From assembly GCF_014899185.1 (NCBI RefSeq), contig NZ_CP045201.1, positions 418,501 through 482,500 of the forward strand: DNA of 64,000 nt. The letters run 5' to 3'. This document shows, piece by piece, positions 48,035 to 57,631 of the stretch (the first letter of the stretch is position 1; each line of letters starts with the position of its first letter). Position numbers and translations under genes: made by a program. The notes beneath the pieces were generated by a model, which saw nothing but the letters and a program-made list of their open reading frames with translations, did not search any database and had not been told where the DNA came from. The DNA is from Pseudooceanicola spongiae (GTDB lineage: Bacteria > Pseudomonadota > Alphaproteobacteria > Rhodobacterales > Rhodobacteraceae).

Positions 48035-49737
48035 GAACGCCCACGTTCACCAAAGGTGGCAGCCGGTCTCTGGACCGGCTGTTGCCGCTTATTCTGCTGC
48101 CGGTGGCGCTGATCGCGCTCGGCCCGGTCGTGCGCCTGTTGCTTGAGGGCATTGGGTTTGGCGACGGCCTGACCAGCGAGCATCTGACAACGGTTCTGTC
48201 GCGGCCGTCGACGGGCACCGCGCTGCTGCATTCGCTGATCACCGCAGGCGGCGGGACAGTGCTGTCAATCCTGATCGGTGCGAGCTTTGCCTTTCTCGTC
48301 GCGCTGACGGATATCCGGGGCAAGGGAGCTTTGGTCTTTTGCCTGATGATCCCGATGATGATCCCGCCGCAGATCACCGCGCTGGCCTGGATGCAAATGG
48401 CCGGTCCGTCTTCGACCTTGCTGAAGCTTATCGGACTGGCCCCGCCCCTTGGCAGCCCGCAACCGCTGCATTCGCCCGGTGGCATCATCCTGTTGCTCGG
48501 CATCCAGCATGCGTCGCTGGTTTTCCTGACCCTGCGCGCAGGTCTGCGGATGATCCCTGCTGATCTGGTCGAGGCCGCCCGGATGTCTGGCGCGGGATCG
48601 CTGCGGGTCTGGGCGCAAACCGTCCTGCCGCTCTCAATGCCCTCTCTGATTGCTGGCGGCGCGATGGCCTTTGTCACCGCCTTGGGCAATTTCGGCATTC
48701 CCGCCATGCTGGGTATTCCCGCAGGCTACGCGACCCTGCCGACACTGATTTATCAACGCCTTGTCGGCATGGGGCCATCGGTCCTGCCCGAGGTTGCCGT
48801 GCTGTCACTGTTGATCGGTGCGGTTGCGATTTTGGGCATTCTGTTCAGCCGCTATGTTCTGTCGCGCAAGGGCTTCGGGTTGGTCGGACTGTCTGGCAAT
48901 CCGCTGGCATTGTCGCTCGGGCGGGGGCGTCGCGCCATTGAAGTGCTGCTCTGGGGGTTCATCTTCGTGATCCTCGGCCTGCCTCTCTTTGCCCTGCTCG
49001 CAACCTCGCTTATCCCGGCGTATGGGGTGCCGCTGACGTTCACGACCGCCACGTTTGACGCATGGAAAGAGGTGCTGTTCGTCCAGCCGGGTACTCGGCG
49101 CGCCTATGGCAATTCGCTGATGCTCGCGACCTCTGCGGCGGCGATCCTGCTGGTGATCAGCTTGCCTCTGGCCTGGCTGATGGAGCGCCGCTCCAACCGG
49201 CTCAGCCGCATTCTGGATGCGCTGATTGACTTGCCCTATGCCTTGCCTGGTGTCGTTCTGTCGATTGCCTGCATCCTGACCTTCCTGAACCTTCCGTTCA
49301 CGGACATGACGCTGTACGGCACGATCTGGATCATCCTGCTGGCCTATCTGGCGCGGTTCTTTGTGGTGATGCTGCGACCGATCCAGGCCAGCATCGCGCA
49401 GCTTGATCCGGCGATGGAGGAAGCGGCGGCCAGCGTTGGTGCGCGCCTGTCGCGGCGTCTGCGCGACATCGTTTTGCCGCTCGCGGCACCGTCTGCGGCG
49501 GCAGGGGCGATCCTAGTGTTTCTGACGGCCGTGAATGAACTGACCGTGTCGGCGTTGCTCTGGTCCTCGGGGACCGAAACGCTGGGCGTTGTCATCTACA
49601 ATCTCGAAGACAGCGGTGAAACCGTCATGGCCTCGGCCCTGGCGATGTCCATCGTGCTTCTCATCGTCTTGCTCATGGGGCTGGTTCAGGCCGGGGCAAA
49701 GCGTTTTCCAAAAGGTGTCATCCCATGGCAGAGCTGA
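48031..49737 (+). CDS. ABC transporter permease, two domains fused
   Basis: A 568-residue inner-membrane protein with about 12 helices. It contains two binding-protein-dependent permease domains, each with an EAA loop that contacts the ATPase: VEAARMSGAGSLRVWAQTVL near residue 182 and MEEAAASVGARLSRRLRD near 463. Fused permeases are normal for the AfuB/FbpB group. It overlaps the gene before (ATGA) and the one after by 13 bases. Confidence 0.9.
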   Translation: MRTPTFTKGGSRSLDRLLPLILLPVALIALGPVVRLLLEGIGFGDGLTSEHLTTVLSRPSTGTALLHSLITAGGGTVLSILIGASFAFLVALTDIRGKGALVFCLMIPMMIPPQITALAWMQMAGPSSTLLKLIGLAPPLGSPQPLHSPGGIILLLGIQHASLVFLTLRAGLRMIPADLVEAARMSGAGSLRVWAQTVLPLSMPSLIAGGAMAFVTALGNFGIPAMLGIPAGYATLPTLIYQRLVGMGPSVLPEVAVLSLLIGAVAILGILFSRYVLSRKGFGLVGLSGNPLALSLGRGRRAIEVLLWGFIFVILGLPLFALLATSLIPAYGVPLTFTTATFDAWKEVLFVQPGTRRAYGNSLMLATSAAAILLVISLPLAWLMERRSNRLSRILDALIDLPYALPGVVLSIACILTFLNLPFTDMTLYGTIWIILLAYLARFFVVMLRPIQASIAQLDPAMEEAAASVGARLSRRLRDIVLPLAAPSAAAGAILVFLTAVNELTVSALLWSSGTETLGVVIYNLEDSGETVMASALAMSIVLLIVLLMGLVQAGAKRFPKGVIPWQS

Positions 49738-50801
49738 GCTTTTCCAACCTCTCCAAGCAGTTCGACGGTGTCGCCGCGCTGGACAGCATCAATGCGCAGA
49801 TCACCTCGGGGGAATTCGTCGCGCTGCTGGGACCGTCGGGCTGTGGCAAGACCACGCTGCTGCGTCTGACGGCGGGGTTTGAACACCCGAGTGCAGGTGA
49901 AATCCGTATCGGCGGTCAGACGGTGGCCGGCGCGAGCCAGTTTGTGCCGCCAGAAGATCGTGGCATCGGCATCGTCTTTCAATCCTATGCCCTCTGGCCG
50001 CATAAGAGCGTGTTTTCAAATGTCTCCTATCCGCTGGAAGTGCGCCGCGTGCCGCGCGCCGAACGTGAAGCGCGCGTGGCTGAGGCGCTGTCCCTGACGG
50101 GGCTAAGCGATTTGGCGCAGCGCATGCCTTCGCAATTGTCGGGTGGTCAACGTCAACGCGTGGCTCTGGCCCGCTGTCTGGTGTTCGATCCGCGCGCGGT
50201 TCTTCTGGATGAACCGCTTGCCAACCTCGATCTGGCTCTGCGAGCCTCGATGCAGGAGGTGTTTTCGATGTTCCACCGCCGGACGGGCGCCACCATGCTC
50301 TACGTCACCCATGATCAGGGCGAGGCGCTGGCCCTCGCCGACCGGGTTGCGGTGATGGCAGCGGGCAAGATCCGGCAATTTGCAGCACCTGAGGTTCTGT
50401 ACCGCGAACCTGTGGATTGCTTCGTTGCAGGGTTTGTCGGCGATGGGGCCGTGGTCTCGGCCCGACGTACAGGGCAAACCGACAGAAACCTTCTGCTGCT
50501 GAATGTCCTTGGCCAGGAGGTTCTGTCGCGCAGCGCCACGCCAGAGCCGAGCCATGTCAGCGTCCGCCCCGAGTCGATTTCTCTCAGCGATGATGCGCCG
50601 CTGCGGGCCCGTGTCACCGGCTGCACATATCTCGGCGGACAATTCCGCCTGACGCTGGATACCGCCGGTGAAACCCTTGTCGCCTTCGCCCGCCAGCGCG
50701 CCCGCATCGGGGAAACCGTCGGTGTCAGGCTGCACGATCTCTGGGCCTTTCGCGATCCTGAAGGGGTGGTGACGATGGAGAGGGCCCTGGCACATGCGTG
50801 A
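49725..50801 (+). CDS. ABC transporter ATP-binding protein
   Basis: A 358-residue ATPase. Walker A is GPSGCGKTTLLRL near residue 37, signature LSGGQRQRVALARCL near 136, Walker B VLLDEPLANLDLALR, followed by the D- and H-loops (YVTHDQGEALALADR). A C-terminal TOBE-like regulatory domain includes VSVRPESISLSDDAPLRARV. It energises the fused permease. It overlaps its neighbours on both sides by 8-13 bases. Confidence 0.92.
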   Translation: MAELSFSNLSKQFDGVAALDSINAQITSGEFVALLGPSGCGKTTLLRLTAGFEHPSAGEIRIGGQTVAGASQFVPPEDRGIGIVFQSYALWPHKSVFSNVSYPLEVRRVPRAEREARVAEALSLTGLSDLAQRMPSQLSGGQRQRVALARCLVFDPRAVLLDEPLANLDLALRASMQEVFSMFHRRTGATMLYVTHDQGEALALADRVAVMAAGKIRQFAAPEVLYREPVDCFVAGFVGDGAVVSARRTGQTDRNLLLLNVLGQEVLSRSATPEPSHVSVRPESISLSDDAPLRARVTGCTYLGGQFRLTLDTAGETLVAFARQRARIGETVGVRLHDLWAFRDPEGVVTMERALAHA

Positions 50802-51879
50802 CGATAGCCTTCAGTACGCGCCCTGGATCGAGGTTCTTTCGGGGCTCGGCGAAAAGGGACCGGCCTGCATCCGCCTGTGGACGGGGCAGGCCCTTTGGGT
50901 GCTGGATGTGGGGGTCGGACCCGAAGCCACCTCTCCCTTCAATCCGGACTGGATCGAGGGCGCCGAGCGTGTGTTCATCACCCATGATCACATCGACCAC
51001 ATCGGCGGGGCCGCACATGCGGTGACCGCTGGCTTGCCGATCCATTGCACCGCCCAAACAGCGCGTGCGCTTCCGCCCGGCAGCAATGTCGCGGTTCTGC
51101 CCGAAGTCGGTCGCACTGTGATTGACGGGATCAGCGTGACCACTGGTCGCAATGGTCATGCCTTGGGCGGTGTCTGGCTTCATTTCGATCTCGGGGACGG
51201 ATTGTTCTTTTCCGGCGACTGGTCCGAGGAAAGCGCATGGTTCGCTTTTGATCCTCCGCCCCGCGCCCAGACAGCCCTGATCGACTCATCCTATCATCTT
51301 GATGACATTCCGCAGGCGCAGCGCATTTCGGCGCTCGATCAGATGCTGCTTGAAAATCAGGGGCGGCAGATCCTGTTTCCGGTACCGCCTTCGGGGCGGG
51401 CGGGAGAGCTGGCATTGCATCTGATGCGGTATGGCGCGGTCAGCTTTGATGACAGTTGCCGCAGGGCAGTTGATCGCGCCCTGCACAGTGGCAGCCTGAA
51501 CAGCATGGCAGATCAGCTGGCCCCGCTTCTGGACGTCGGTTTTGACCCCGAAGCACGCTTTCTGCTTTGTGATACACCGAATGCGGATGCTGGCATGGCC
51601 GCACAGGTTGTGCGCGACTGGCATGACGCAGGGCGGCTGGGACGGCAGGCGATGGTGCTGTTTACCGGGCATATGACGGCCCATGCGCGGGTGATTGCGG
51701 CGGAGGGCGGGCAGTTCCTGCGCTGGAACGTCCATCCGCCGCTGTCGGAGCAGATCTCCATGGTGCGCCGTCTTGAGGCGCAGCGCTACGCACCTCTGTT
51801 TTGCTCTCAACCCGAGGACTACCTGCTGGAGCCGCGCTTTCAGGCCCAGCTTGTGCTGAACGAAAGGTGCCTGTTGTGA
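50794..51879 (+). CDS. Metallo-beta-lactamase fold hydrolase with beta-CASP-like part
   Basis: A 361-residue metal-dependent hydrolase. The metal motif HxHxDH is His64-Asp-His66-Ile-Asp68-His69 (FITHDHIDHIGG); further ligands are likely in NGHALGG and FSGDWSEES. The following segments IDSSYHLDDIPQAQRISALD, ILFPVPPSGRAGELALHL, FTGHMTAHARVI and WNVHPPLSEQ line up in order with the beta-CASP nucleases (EST...VGRAQELL...FSAHAD). This points to a phosphodiester substrate rather than a lactam or thioester. It overlaps the ATPase gene. Specific function unknown. Confidence 0.75.
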   Translation: MRDDSLQYAPWIEVLSGLGEKGPACIRLWTGQALWVLDVGVGPEATSPFNPDWIEGAERVFITHDHIDHIGGAAHAVTAGLPIHCTAQTARALPPGSNVAVLPEVGRTVIDGISVTTGRNGHALGGVWLHFDLGDGLFFSGDWSEESAWFAFDPPPRAQTALIDSSYHLDDIPQAQRISALDQMLLENQGRQILFPVPPSGRAGELALHLMRYGAVSFDDSCRRAVDRALHSGSLNSMADQLAPLLDVGFDPEARFLLCDTPNADAGMAAQVVRDWHDAGRLGRQAMVLFTGHMTAHARVIAAEGGQFLRWNVHPPLSEQISMVRRLEAQRYAPLFCSQPEDYLLEPRFQAQLVLNERCLL

Positions 51880-52439
51880 GCTTGCCAGCGAAGCCATTCG
51901 TGCTGATCCGCCATGGTCAGACAGATGCAAACCGCGACCTGCGCATCGCAGGCCGCACAGAGGCGCAGTTGACACAAGCAGGCCGCCGCTCGGCCCAAGC
52001 GCTGTCGGGATGGGCATGGCCCCAGGACATGATGCTGTTCGCCAGCCCTCAGCAGCGGGCGCAGGAAACGGCCCGTCTGGCCTTTCCCCATAGCAGCCCG
52101 TTTCTGCTCGAGGGATTGCGGGAACGCGACTGGGGCCAGCTGGAGAACCGCCCGGTGTCCGAGCTTTTACCACGCGACCAGACGCCAGAGGGGGGCGAGC
52201 CCTGGGCGGACATGATTGATCGCGTTCGCATGGCGATCACCGAGGCGCAGAGGTTTGCCGCTGCTCACGTGCCGGTCTGTGTCGCCCATTCGGGCGTCAT
52301 CAGGGCCGTGCGCCATCTGACTGGCGGTGCCGCCGATGGCCCGTCACCCGCAAACACCACACCCTATCTATTTTCGCCCGGCCCGGAGGGTTGGCGCGAA
52401 ACACTGCTGGAACAGAAAGACACACGATGGATTGCGTAA
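51876..52439 (+). CDS. Histidine phosphatase family protein
   Basis: A 187-residue phosphatase of the phosphoglycerate-mutase-like superfamily. The phospho-His motif is VLIRHGQTDANRDLR near residue 14 and the second His is in VCVAHSGVIRAVRHL; both are needed for phosphate transfer. The start is a GTG at 51876 overlapping the stop of the hydrolase gene, with AAAGG upstream; the longer open frame runs through the previous gene. The substrate is unknown; a small phosphorylated molecule is likely. Confidence 0.85.
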   Translation: MSLPAKPFVLIRHGQTDANRDLRIAGRTEAQLTQAGRRSAQALSGWAWPQDMMLFASPQQRAQETARLAFPHSSPFLLEGLRERDWGQLENRPVSELLPRDQTPEGGEPWADMIDRVRMAITEAQRFAAAHVPVCVAHSGVIRAVRHLTGGAADGPSPANTTPYLFSPGPEGWRETLLEQKDTRWIA

Positions 52440-52873
52440 TTTTCGACATCGATGGCACTCTGGCTGAATTTGATGCAGATCGCTTGGGCCATCTTGTGCA
52501 TGACGAGGTCAAGCACTGGCAGAGCTTTCACGAAGAGATGGCGAGCGCCGCGGTGATCGCACCGGTCGCGCGCCTTCTGCACAAGCTCAAAGCGCAGGGC
52601 GATGCAATCGTTCTGTGTTCCGGTCGCCCCGACGGATGGCGGAGTCATACTGCAGCTTGGCTCGAACAGATGGAAATACCATATGATGCGCTCTATCTCC
52701 GCGGCCATGACGAAGATGGTGCAAGCGATCCGGAGGTAAAGCGCAGCGCACTCGCACGGATACGCGGCGATGGGTATCGCCCCTGGCTTGTGGTAGATGA
52801 CCGAAGCGCTGTCGTCGCGTTCTGGCGTGACGCCGGACTGACCTGCCTGCAGTGTGCTGTTGGGGATTTCTGA
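52427..52873 (+). CDS. HAD-superfamily phosphatase, PNKP 3'-phosphatase-like
   Basis: A 148-residue protein. It has HAD motif I in CVIFDIDGTLAEFD, motif II in VLCSGRPDGWR and a motif IV in LVVDDRSAVVAFW. The compact layout, with SGRPDGWRSHTAAWL, is like the 3'-phosphatase domain of polynucleotide kinase-phosphatase. The ATG lies 13 bases inside the preceding gene. It is the last gene of the importer operon; an IS110 relic starts about 120 bases downstream. Confidence 0.78.
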   Translation: MDCVIFDIDGTLAEFDADRLGHLVHDEVKHWQSFHEEMASAAVIAPVARLLHKLKAQGDAIVLCSGRPDGWRSHTAAWLEQMEIPYDALYLRGHDEDGASDPEVKRSALARIRGDGYRPWLVVDDRSAVVAFWRDAGLTCLQCAVGDF

Positions 52874-52992
52874 TCGCAACACTCGCCGTCGGCACGGGCG
52901 AAGCTGACGCGGAAGCAATACGGAGCCCTAACAGCCAGATGGAGATAAGCCTTCGCCTTGCCCGCGCGACGCTTGCCTAGCAACTGTATCCC

Positions 52993-53919
52993 TCACGCGG
53001 TCGAAGGCGTCCATTTCTGACGGCTTTTACACAGAGCGTGAGCAAGGTTGACCCGTTTCCGGGCGCCGGCCGTTATGATGAGCTTGTGCGGTTTCCCGGC
53101 TTTTCGCAGGCGATCCGCAAAGGTTTTCATGGTCAGGTTGTGATGCGCGGCGACCGAAGCAGCTTGGAACATCACATGCCTCAGAGCACGGCGATCGCCT
53201 GCAATAGTTCGCTTCCCAGGAAGGGTTCCACTGTTATGCACGACGGGGGCGAGCCCTACGAGAGCTGCGGCCTGTTCGCCGGTGACGGTGCCAGGCTCAT
53301 GCATCTGCGCGACCAGCATTGTGCTGGCCACTGGTCCGATCCCGGGGATGGAGTGTAGAACACCAGTGGTCTTTGCCCGCAAATCGTCGAAAGATATGGC
53401 GGCACCGATTCTATCTTCCATCGCCTTGATCCGGCAGTCGAGCCGCGCCTTCAGTTCGGTATCGATGCTGTCGAACATTTCGGCTGCGCCAGGCTTCTGA
53501 TGCGCGCGCATCTGTGCCAGTTGCCGTTTGCGCATCTCGACGACCTGGGCCCGCCTTGAGGTCAAAGCTCTAAGAAATCGCAGCTTTTCTGTGGGAAGGC
53601 GGCGACCAGCATCGGGTCGAAAGGCAAAGAATCGGGCAATAAGCTCCGCGTCAATTCGGTCGGTCTTTGCACGCGTGCCCCGGCTTCATGCGAACGCCCT
53701 TATCTGCACGGGCGGCACTTGCCGGGCGATGACGCCTTCTGTTTCGAGCGTTTCAAAGCAAGCGACGGCCTCTCGATCGCGGGCAAGATCCGCGATGGCC
53801 CCGTGACTGTCTGGTCCATTCGGCACGCGACATTGGAGCCCATCGGGCAGGCAATGAAGGTCCAGCCAGTCACGGCTGACGTCTATGCCGACAACGCGGC
53901 GGTGTGATAGATTGTCCAT
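52993..53919 (-). pseudogene. IS110-family transposase, split by one TGA
   Basis: The 308-codon frame encodes a complete IS110 (DEDD) transposase: N-terminal VVGIDVSRDWLDLHCLPDG, central TRAKTDRIDAELIARF and C-terminal transposase-20 part GVLHSIPGIGPVASTMLVAQ. At 53686-53688 the codon is TGA where the family expects Arg (IRAFA-stop-SRGTRAKTD), which one C-to-T change from CGA would explain. The frame is otherwise intact on both sides. Element ends are not clear, as IS110 lacks the usual inverted repeats. Confidence 0.85.
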
Positions 53920-54165
53920 GCTCTCTTCGTTCTGGTGCGCGGTCCAGAGCGGAAGCAATCAACTCTCCGAGACGGTGCCGACAGGCTAAGAAGCGCGGTC
54001 ATGCCACAAGGGTCAGACGTCGCGCACCATCCCGTCATTGTCCTGGCCAGGGAGAGTGACGGGGGTCGTTTAGCAGATGCCAGATACAGAAGGGTCAGGA
54101 CCCATTGATCACCTTGTGGCTATGAGGGTGTGCATAATTCGCCGTTCCCGAACCAAAGGGGCTTG

Positions 54166-54306
54166 ATGCGCAATCTGTATAGGCCGAGCAAGGCTCAGAT
54201 AGACTCGCTTCGGCCCTATTTCGCGAAGATACATGGCGTGACGCGGGGCGATGACCTGTTGCCCGGCAGGTGTGGCTTGGCATCGCCGACAGGGGACGAG
54301 GCCTGA
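54166..54306 (+). pseudogene. IS5-family transposase N-terminal fragment
   Basis: An ORF of 46 codons. Its first 30 residues (MRNLYRPSKAQIDSLRPYF then AKIHGVTRGDD) match the start of IS5-type transposases common in Rhodobacteraceae (…LxPYFPKSHGxPRVDD…). The expected RRVLSGI continuation is lost. It is a leftover of an insertion. Confidence 0.6.
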
Positions 54307-55170
54307 GCTGCATTCTCTTTACCAATTGCAATGGATTGTACTGATTTGAAACGCCGTGGGAGTATGGTCCGCACTAGACGATCTCCATCGACGCGACTGA
54401 TCTCGAAGCACATCACATAACGTAGACCCTTGGGTCAACTAAGGGAGGCGTGACGTCCAATCCACGACCCCGCAGGGTACTGCGCAGCAATGACACGAGA
54501 GGGGCCAAATTGCACACAATGAGTGATGCGCGCGGCCCATACGGAGGCGAAACCGGATCGAAATCAAGTTCGGACGTTTGAAAGGCTGGAGGCTAGTGGC
54601 CACACGGTGCAAACGAAGCGCCAATGTCTTTCCCTCAGCCATTGCTCTTGCTGCGTCGCTTTTCTCTTGGTTGTGAAGCCAGAGCCTAGATAGGTTTGAT
54701 CATCGAAGACATGCCCTTGAAAGGGCGGAATAGCATGAAATCGTCCAAGGACCCTTGCGAGTCCAACACGCGCAACGCTCATGGTGCACCGGTGCAGGGT
54801 ACTCGGCGGAGATCCAAAACCTGTCTGACCAGCCCGCACTCGTCTGCGAGAGGAGGCGCCATCAGGCGCCCGAACCACTCGACAGAGCATTTTGTGCGGA
54901 CTAACAATACGCAAGAGGTTCGGCGCAGCCCGGATTAGACATTGTGAAATCAGGAGACTGAGCAGGCAGTCGCGTCGGCACTGTCCAGTTTCGTGGAGAT
55001 GGGCTTTGCCGTCTCTGCCGAAGTGTGCTGGCTGGCGAACATGGCTTTGGCCGGGACAACGGGAAAACCAAATCTCGACGAGGCGGGCCGCGACGGCTGG
55101 ATTGGTGACAAAGGCACATGCGGAATTCTGGCGCGAGTTGAGAAGGATCTTACCCTTGCAAGACACCACA
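54307..55170. other. Gene-poor stretch after IS relics
   Basis: About 860 bases. Open frames exist on both strands, but none shows a motif, a good ribosome site or typical codon use. It is probably a boundary zone of decayed mobile DNA, and it also holds the promoter of the acyl-CoA gene pair. Confidence 0.45.
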
Positions 55171-55968
55171 ATGGAAAACGATATCCTTTTGCGCGCGCTG
55201 GATGACGACGGCATCTTGCGCCTGACGCTGAATGACGTGCCTCGGCGCAATGCCCTGTCCGAGGCGATGCTGGCGGCTCTGGCGGCGGCGATCGGCGAGG
55301 CTGGTTCCAATCCTGCGGTGCGCGTGATGGTTCTGACGGCGAACGGACCGGCATTTTGCGCCGGGCATGACCTTAAGGAAATGACCGCGGGCCGGGCGGA
55401 TGCGGATGGCGGCAGGGCCTATTTCGCGAAGGTGATGGTGATGTGCTCCGGTGTCATGCAAGCGATTGTGACTTGCCCCAAGCCGGTGATCGCCGAGGTG
55501 ACGGGGGTTGCCACTGCAGCAGGCTGTCAGCTGGTCGCCAGCTGTGATCTTGCGCTGGCCGCAGATACCGCGCAGTTCAGCACACCGGGGGTGCATATCG
55601 GGCTGTTCTGCTCCACCCCCATGGTGGCGCTGTCGCGCAATGTGGCCGACAAGCACGCGATGGAAATGCTGCTGACCGGCGATATGACCCCGGCCCGCCG
55701 TGCGGCGGAAATCGGGCTGATCAATCGCGCCGTTGCCCCGGAGACCCTGCGGCAGGCGACGATGGAGATGGCCCGCAAGATCGCCGCCAAATCCAGCATG
55801 ACTCTGGCCACCGGCAAGCGCGCCTATTACGCGCAGCGCGAGATGGACCTGTCCGACGCCTATGCCTATGCCTCGGGGGTGATGGTCGACAACATGCTGG
55901 CCCGCGACGCCGAAGAGGGCATTGGCGCCTTCCTTCAAAAACGCACACCCGAATGGCAGGATGCCTGA
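55171..55968 (+). CDS. Enoyl-CoA hydratase/isomerase family protein
   Basis: A 265-residue crotonase-fold protein. The oxyanion-hole segments are AFCAGHDLKEM and GVATAAGCQLVASCDLALAA. In the second region Gly-Cys replaces the usual catalytic Glu positions, so it may not be a standard hydratase; family members also act as isomerases or thioesterases. The ATG at 55171 gives MENDILLRALDD; the ribosome site is weak. The next gene, an acyl-CoA ligase, starts 4 bases after the stop, so the pair probably handles one carboxylic acid. Confidence 0.85.
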   Translation: MENDILLRALDDDGILRLTLNDVPRRNALSEAMLAALAAAIGEAGSNPAVRVMVLTANGPAFCAGHDLKEMTAGRADADGGRAYFAKVMVMCSGVMQAIVTCPKPVIAEVTGVATAAGCQLVASCDLALAADTAQFSTPGVHIGLFCSTPMVALSRNVADKHAMEMLLTGDMTPARRAAEIGLINRAVAPETLRQATMEMARKIAAKSSMTLATGKRAYYAQREMDLSDAYAYASGVMVDNMLARDAEEGIGAFLQKRTPEWQDA

Positions 55969-55972
55969 TCCC

Positions 55973-57631
55973 ATGAGTGATAGCCCCTATGACATCGGCC
56001 TGCAGCGCAGGCCCGCCAACCACCAGCCGCTGACGCCTCTGACCTTTCTGGAGCGCGCCGCGAGCGTGTTTCCCGAGCATACGGCGATCGTGCATGGCCC
56101 GTTGCGGCGCAGCTACGGCGCTTTCTATGCCCGTGCGCGGCAGCTCGCGTCGGCGCTGGCGCAGAACGGCATCGGGCGGCGCGACACGGTGTCGGTCGTT
56201 CTGGCGAACACACCCGCGATGTTGGAGTGCCACTACGGTGTGCCGATGAGCGGAGGCGTCCTGCATTCGGTCAACACCCGTCTGGATGCCGCCAATATCG
56301 CGTTTCAGCTCGATCATACGATGTCGCGTGTGGTGATCGTGGACCGCGAGTTCATGCCGCTGTTGCAGGACGCGCTGGCCTTGGCAAAGGCCCGGCCCCT
56401 GGTGATCCAGTATGATGATGCGGAGTTTGACGGGCCAGGTGCCGATGCGGGCGTCCTCGACTATGAGGCCTTTCTTGGCAACGGGGATCCGGAGTTCGCC
56501 TGGCTGATGCCCGAGGACGAGTGGGACGCGATTGCGATCAACTATACCTCCGGGACGACGGGCGATCCCAAGGGCGTGGTCACGCATCATCGCGGGGCAT
56601 ATCTGCTGGCGCAGGGCAATGCGCTGACCTCGTCCATGCACAAACATGCGGTCTATCTTTGGACGCTGCCAATGTTTCACTGCAATGGCTGGTGCTTTCC
56701 CTGGACGCTGTCGGCGATCATCGGCACCCACGTCTGCCTGCGGCAGGTGCGGGCGGAACCGATCTGGAGCGCGCTGTCGGAAGAGCGTGTCACGCATCTC
56801 TGCGGTGCGCCGATTGTCATGTCGCTGATGATTTCGGCCCCTGAGGACGCGAAACGCGACCTTGCGCAGCGGGTGCAGTTTTTCACCGCCGCAGCGCCCC
56901 CGCCCGAAAAGCTGCTGGCCGAGATGAAGACGGCGGGCTTTGACGTCACGCACCTTTATGGCCTGACCGAAACCTACGGCCCGGCGGTGGTGAATGACTG
57001 GCACGACAGCTGGTCTGATCTGCCCCCCGCGCAGCAGGCGGCGCTGAAGTCCCGTCAGGGGGTGCGCTATCTGCCGCTGGAACAGCTGGACGTGCTTGAC
57101 CCGGACACCATGATGCCGGTGCCGCGCGATGGCGAGACGATGGGCGAAGTGATGTTTCGGGGCAACGTCGTCATGAAGGGCTATTTCCGCAATGCCGAGG
57201 CGACGGAGGCGGCCTTTGCCGGAGGCTGGTTCCATTCCGGTGATCTGGGCGTCGTGCATCCCGATGGCTATATCCAGCTCAAGGACCGCTCAAAGGATAT
57301 CATCATCTCGGGGGGCGAGAATATCTCCTCCATCGAGGTCGAGGAAGCGCTGTACCGTCATCCCGCGGTGGCTGTGGCCGCCGTGGTGGCGATGCCGCAT
57401 GAGAAGTGGGGAGAGACCCCCTGCGCCTTTGTCGAGCTGGCCAGAGGACAGCAGACGGATGCCGACACCCTGAAGGCGTGGTGCCGCGCCCAGTTGGCAG
57501 CCTACAAGGTGCCCGGTCGCTTCATCTTCATGGAGATCCCCAGAACATCAACGGGGAAGATCCAGAAATTTGCGCTGCGTGAACATGCCAGGACCCTGCC
57601 ACTCTGCGCGACATCGTCACCGACCGGATAG
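55973..57631 (+). CDS. Acyl-CoA ligase (AMP-binding)
   Basis: A 552-residue acyl-activating enzyme, forming acyl-CoA from an acid, ATP and CoA. The ATP-binding motif is NYTSGTTGDPKGVVTHHRG, the adenylate motif HLYGLTETYGP, the hinge RSKDIIISGGENISSIEVEE and the C-terminal Lys RTSTGKIQKFALRE. The overall sequence is like the medium-chain/short-chain acid group related to plant AAE proteins. The ATG at 55973 was preferred over 55961, which lies inside the hydratase stop region. The tail after REHARTL is unlike the family. Confidence 0.9.
   Translation: MSDSPYDIGLQRRPANHQPLTPLTFLERAASVFPEHTAIVHGPLRRSYGAFYARARQLASALAQNGIGRRDTVSVVLANTPAMLECHYGVPMSGGVLHSVNTRLDAANIAFQLDHTMSRVVIVDREFMPLLQDALALAKARPLVIQYDDAEFDGPGADAGVLDYEAFLGNGDPEFAWLMPEDEWDAIAINYTSGTTGDPKGVVTHHRGAYLLAQGNALTSSMHKHAVYLWTLPMFHCNGWCFPWTLSAIIGTHVCLRQVRAEPIWSALSEERVTHLCGAPIVMSLMISAPEDAKRDLAQRVQFFTAAAPPPEKLLAEMKTAGFDVTHLYGLTETYGPAVVNDWHDSWSDLPPAQQAALKSRQGVRYLPLEQLDVLDPDTMMPVPRDGETMGEVMFRGNVVMKGYFRNAEATEAAFAGGWFHSGDLGVVHPDGYIQLKDRSKDIIISGGENISSIEVEEALYRHPAVAVAAVVAMPHEKWGETPCAFVELARGQQTDADTLKAWCRAQLAAYKVPGRFIFMEIPRTSTGKIQKFALREHARTLPLCATSSPTG

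Noticed and set aside
47063..50801. Ferric iron uptake operon
   Set aside because: The binding protein lacks the Tyr pair, the regulator is DeoR-type and the partner genes are hydrolases.
54564..55310. 248-codon minus-strand ORF over the start of the enoyl-CoA hydratase
   Set aside because: Atypical composition, crosses a clear gene start on the other strand, no familiar domain.
55171..57631. DMSP demethylation genes dmdB/dmdD
   Set aside because: The gene pair type fits, but the ligase sequence resembles the AAE-like acid group rather than DmdB, and no dmdA or dmdC is near.
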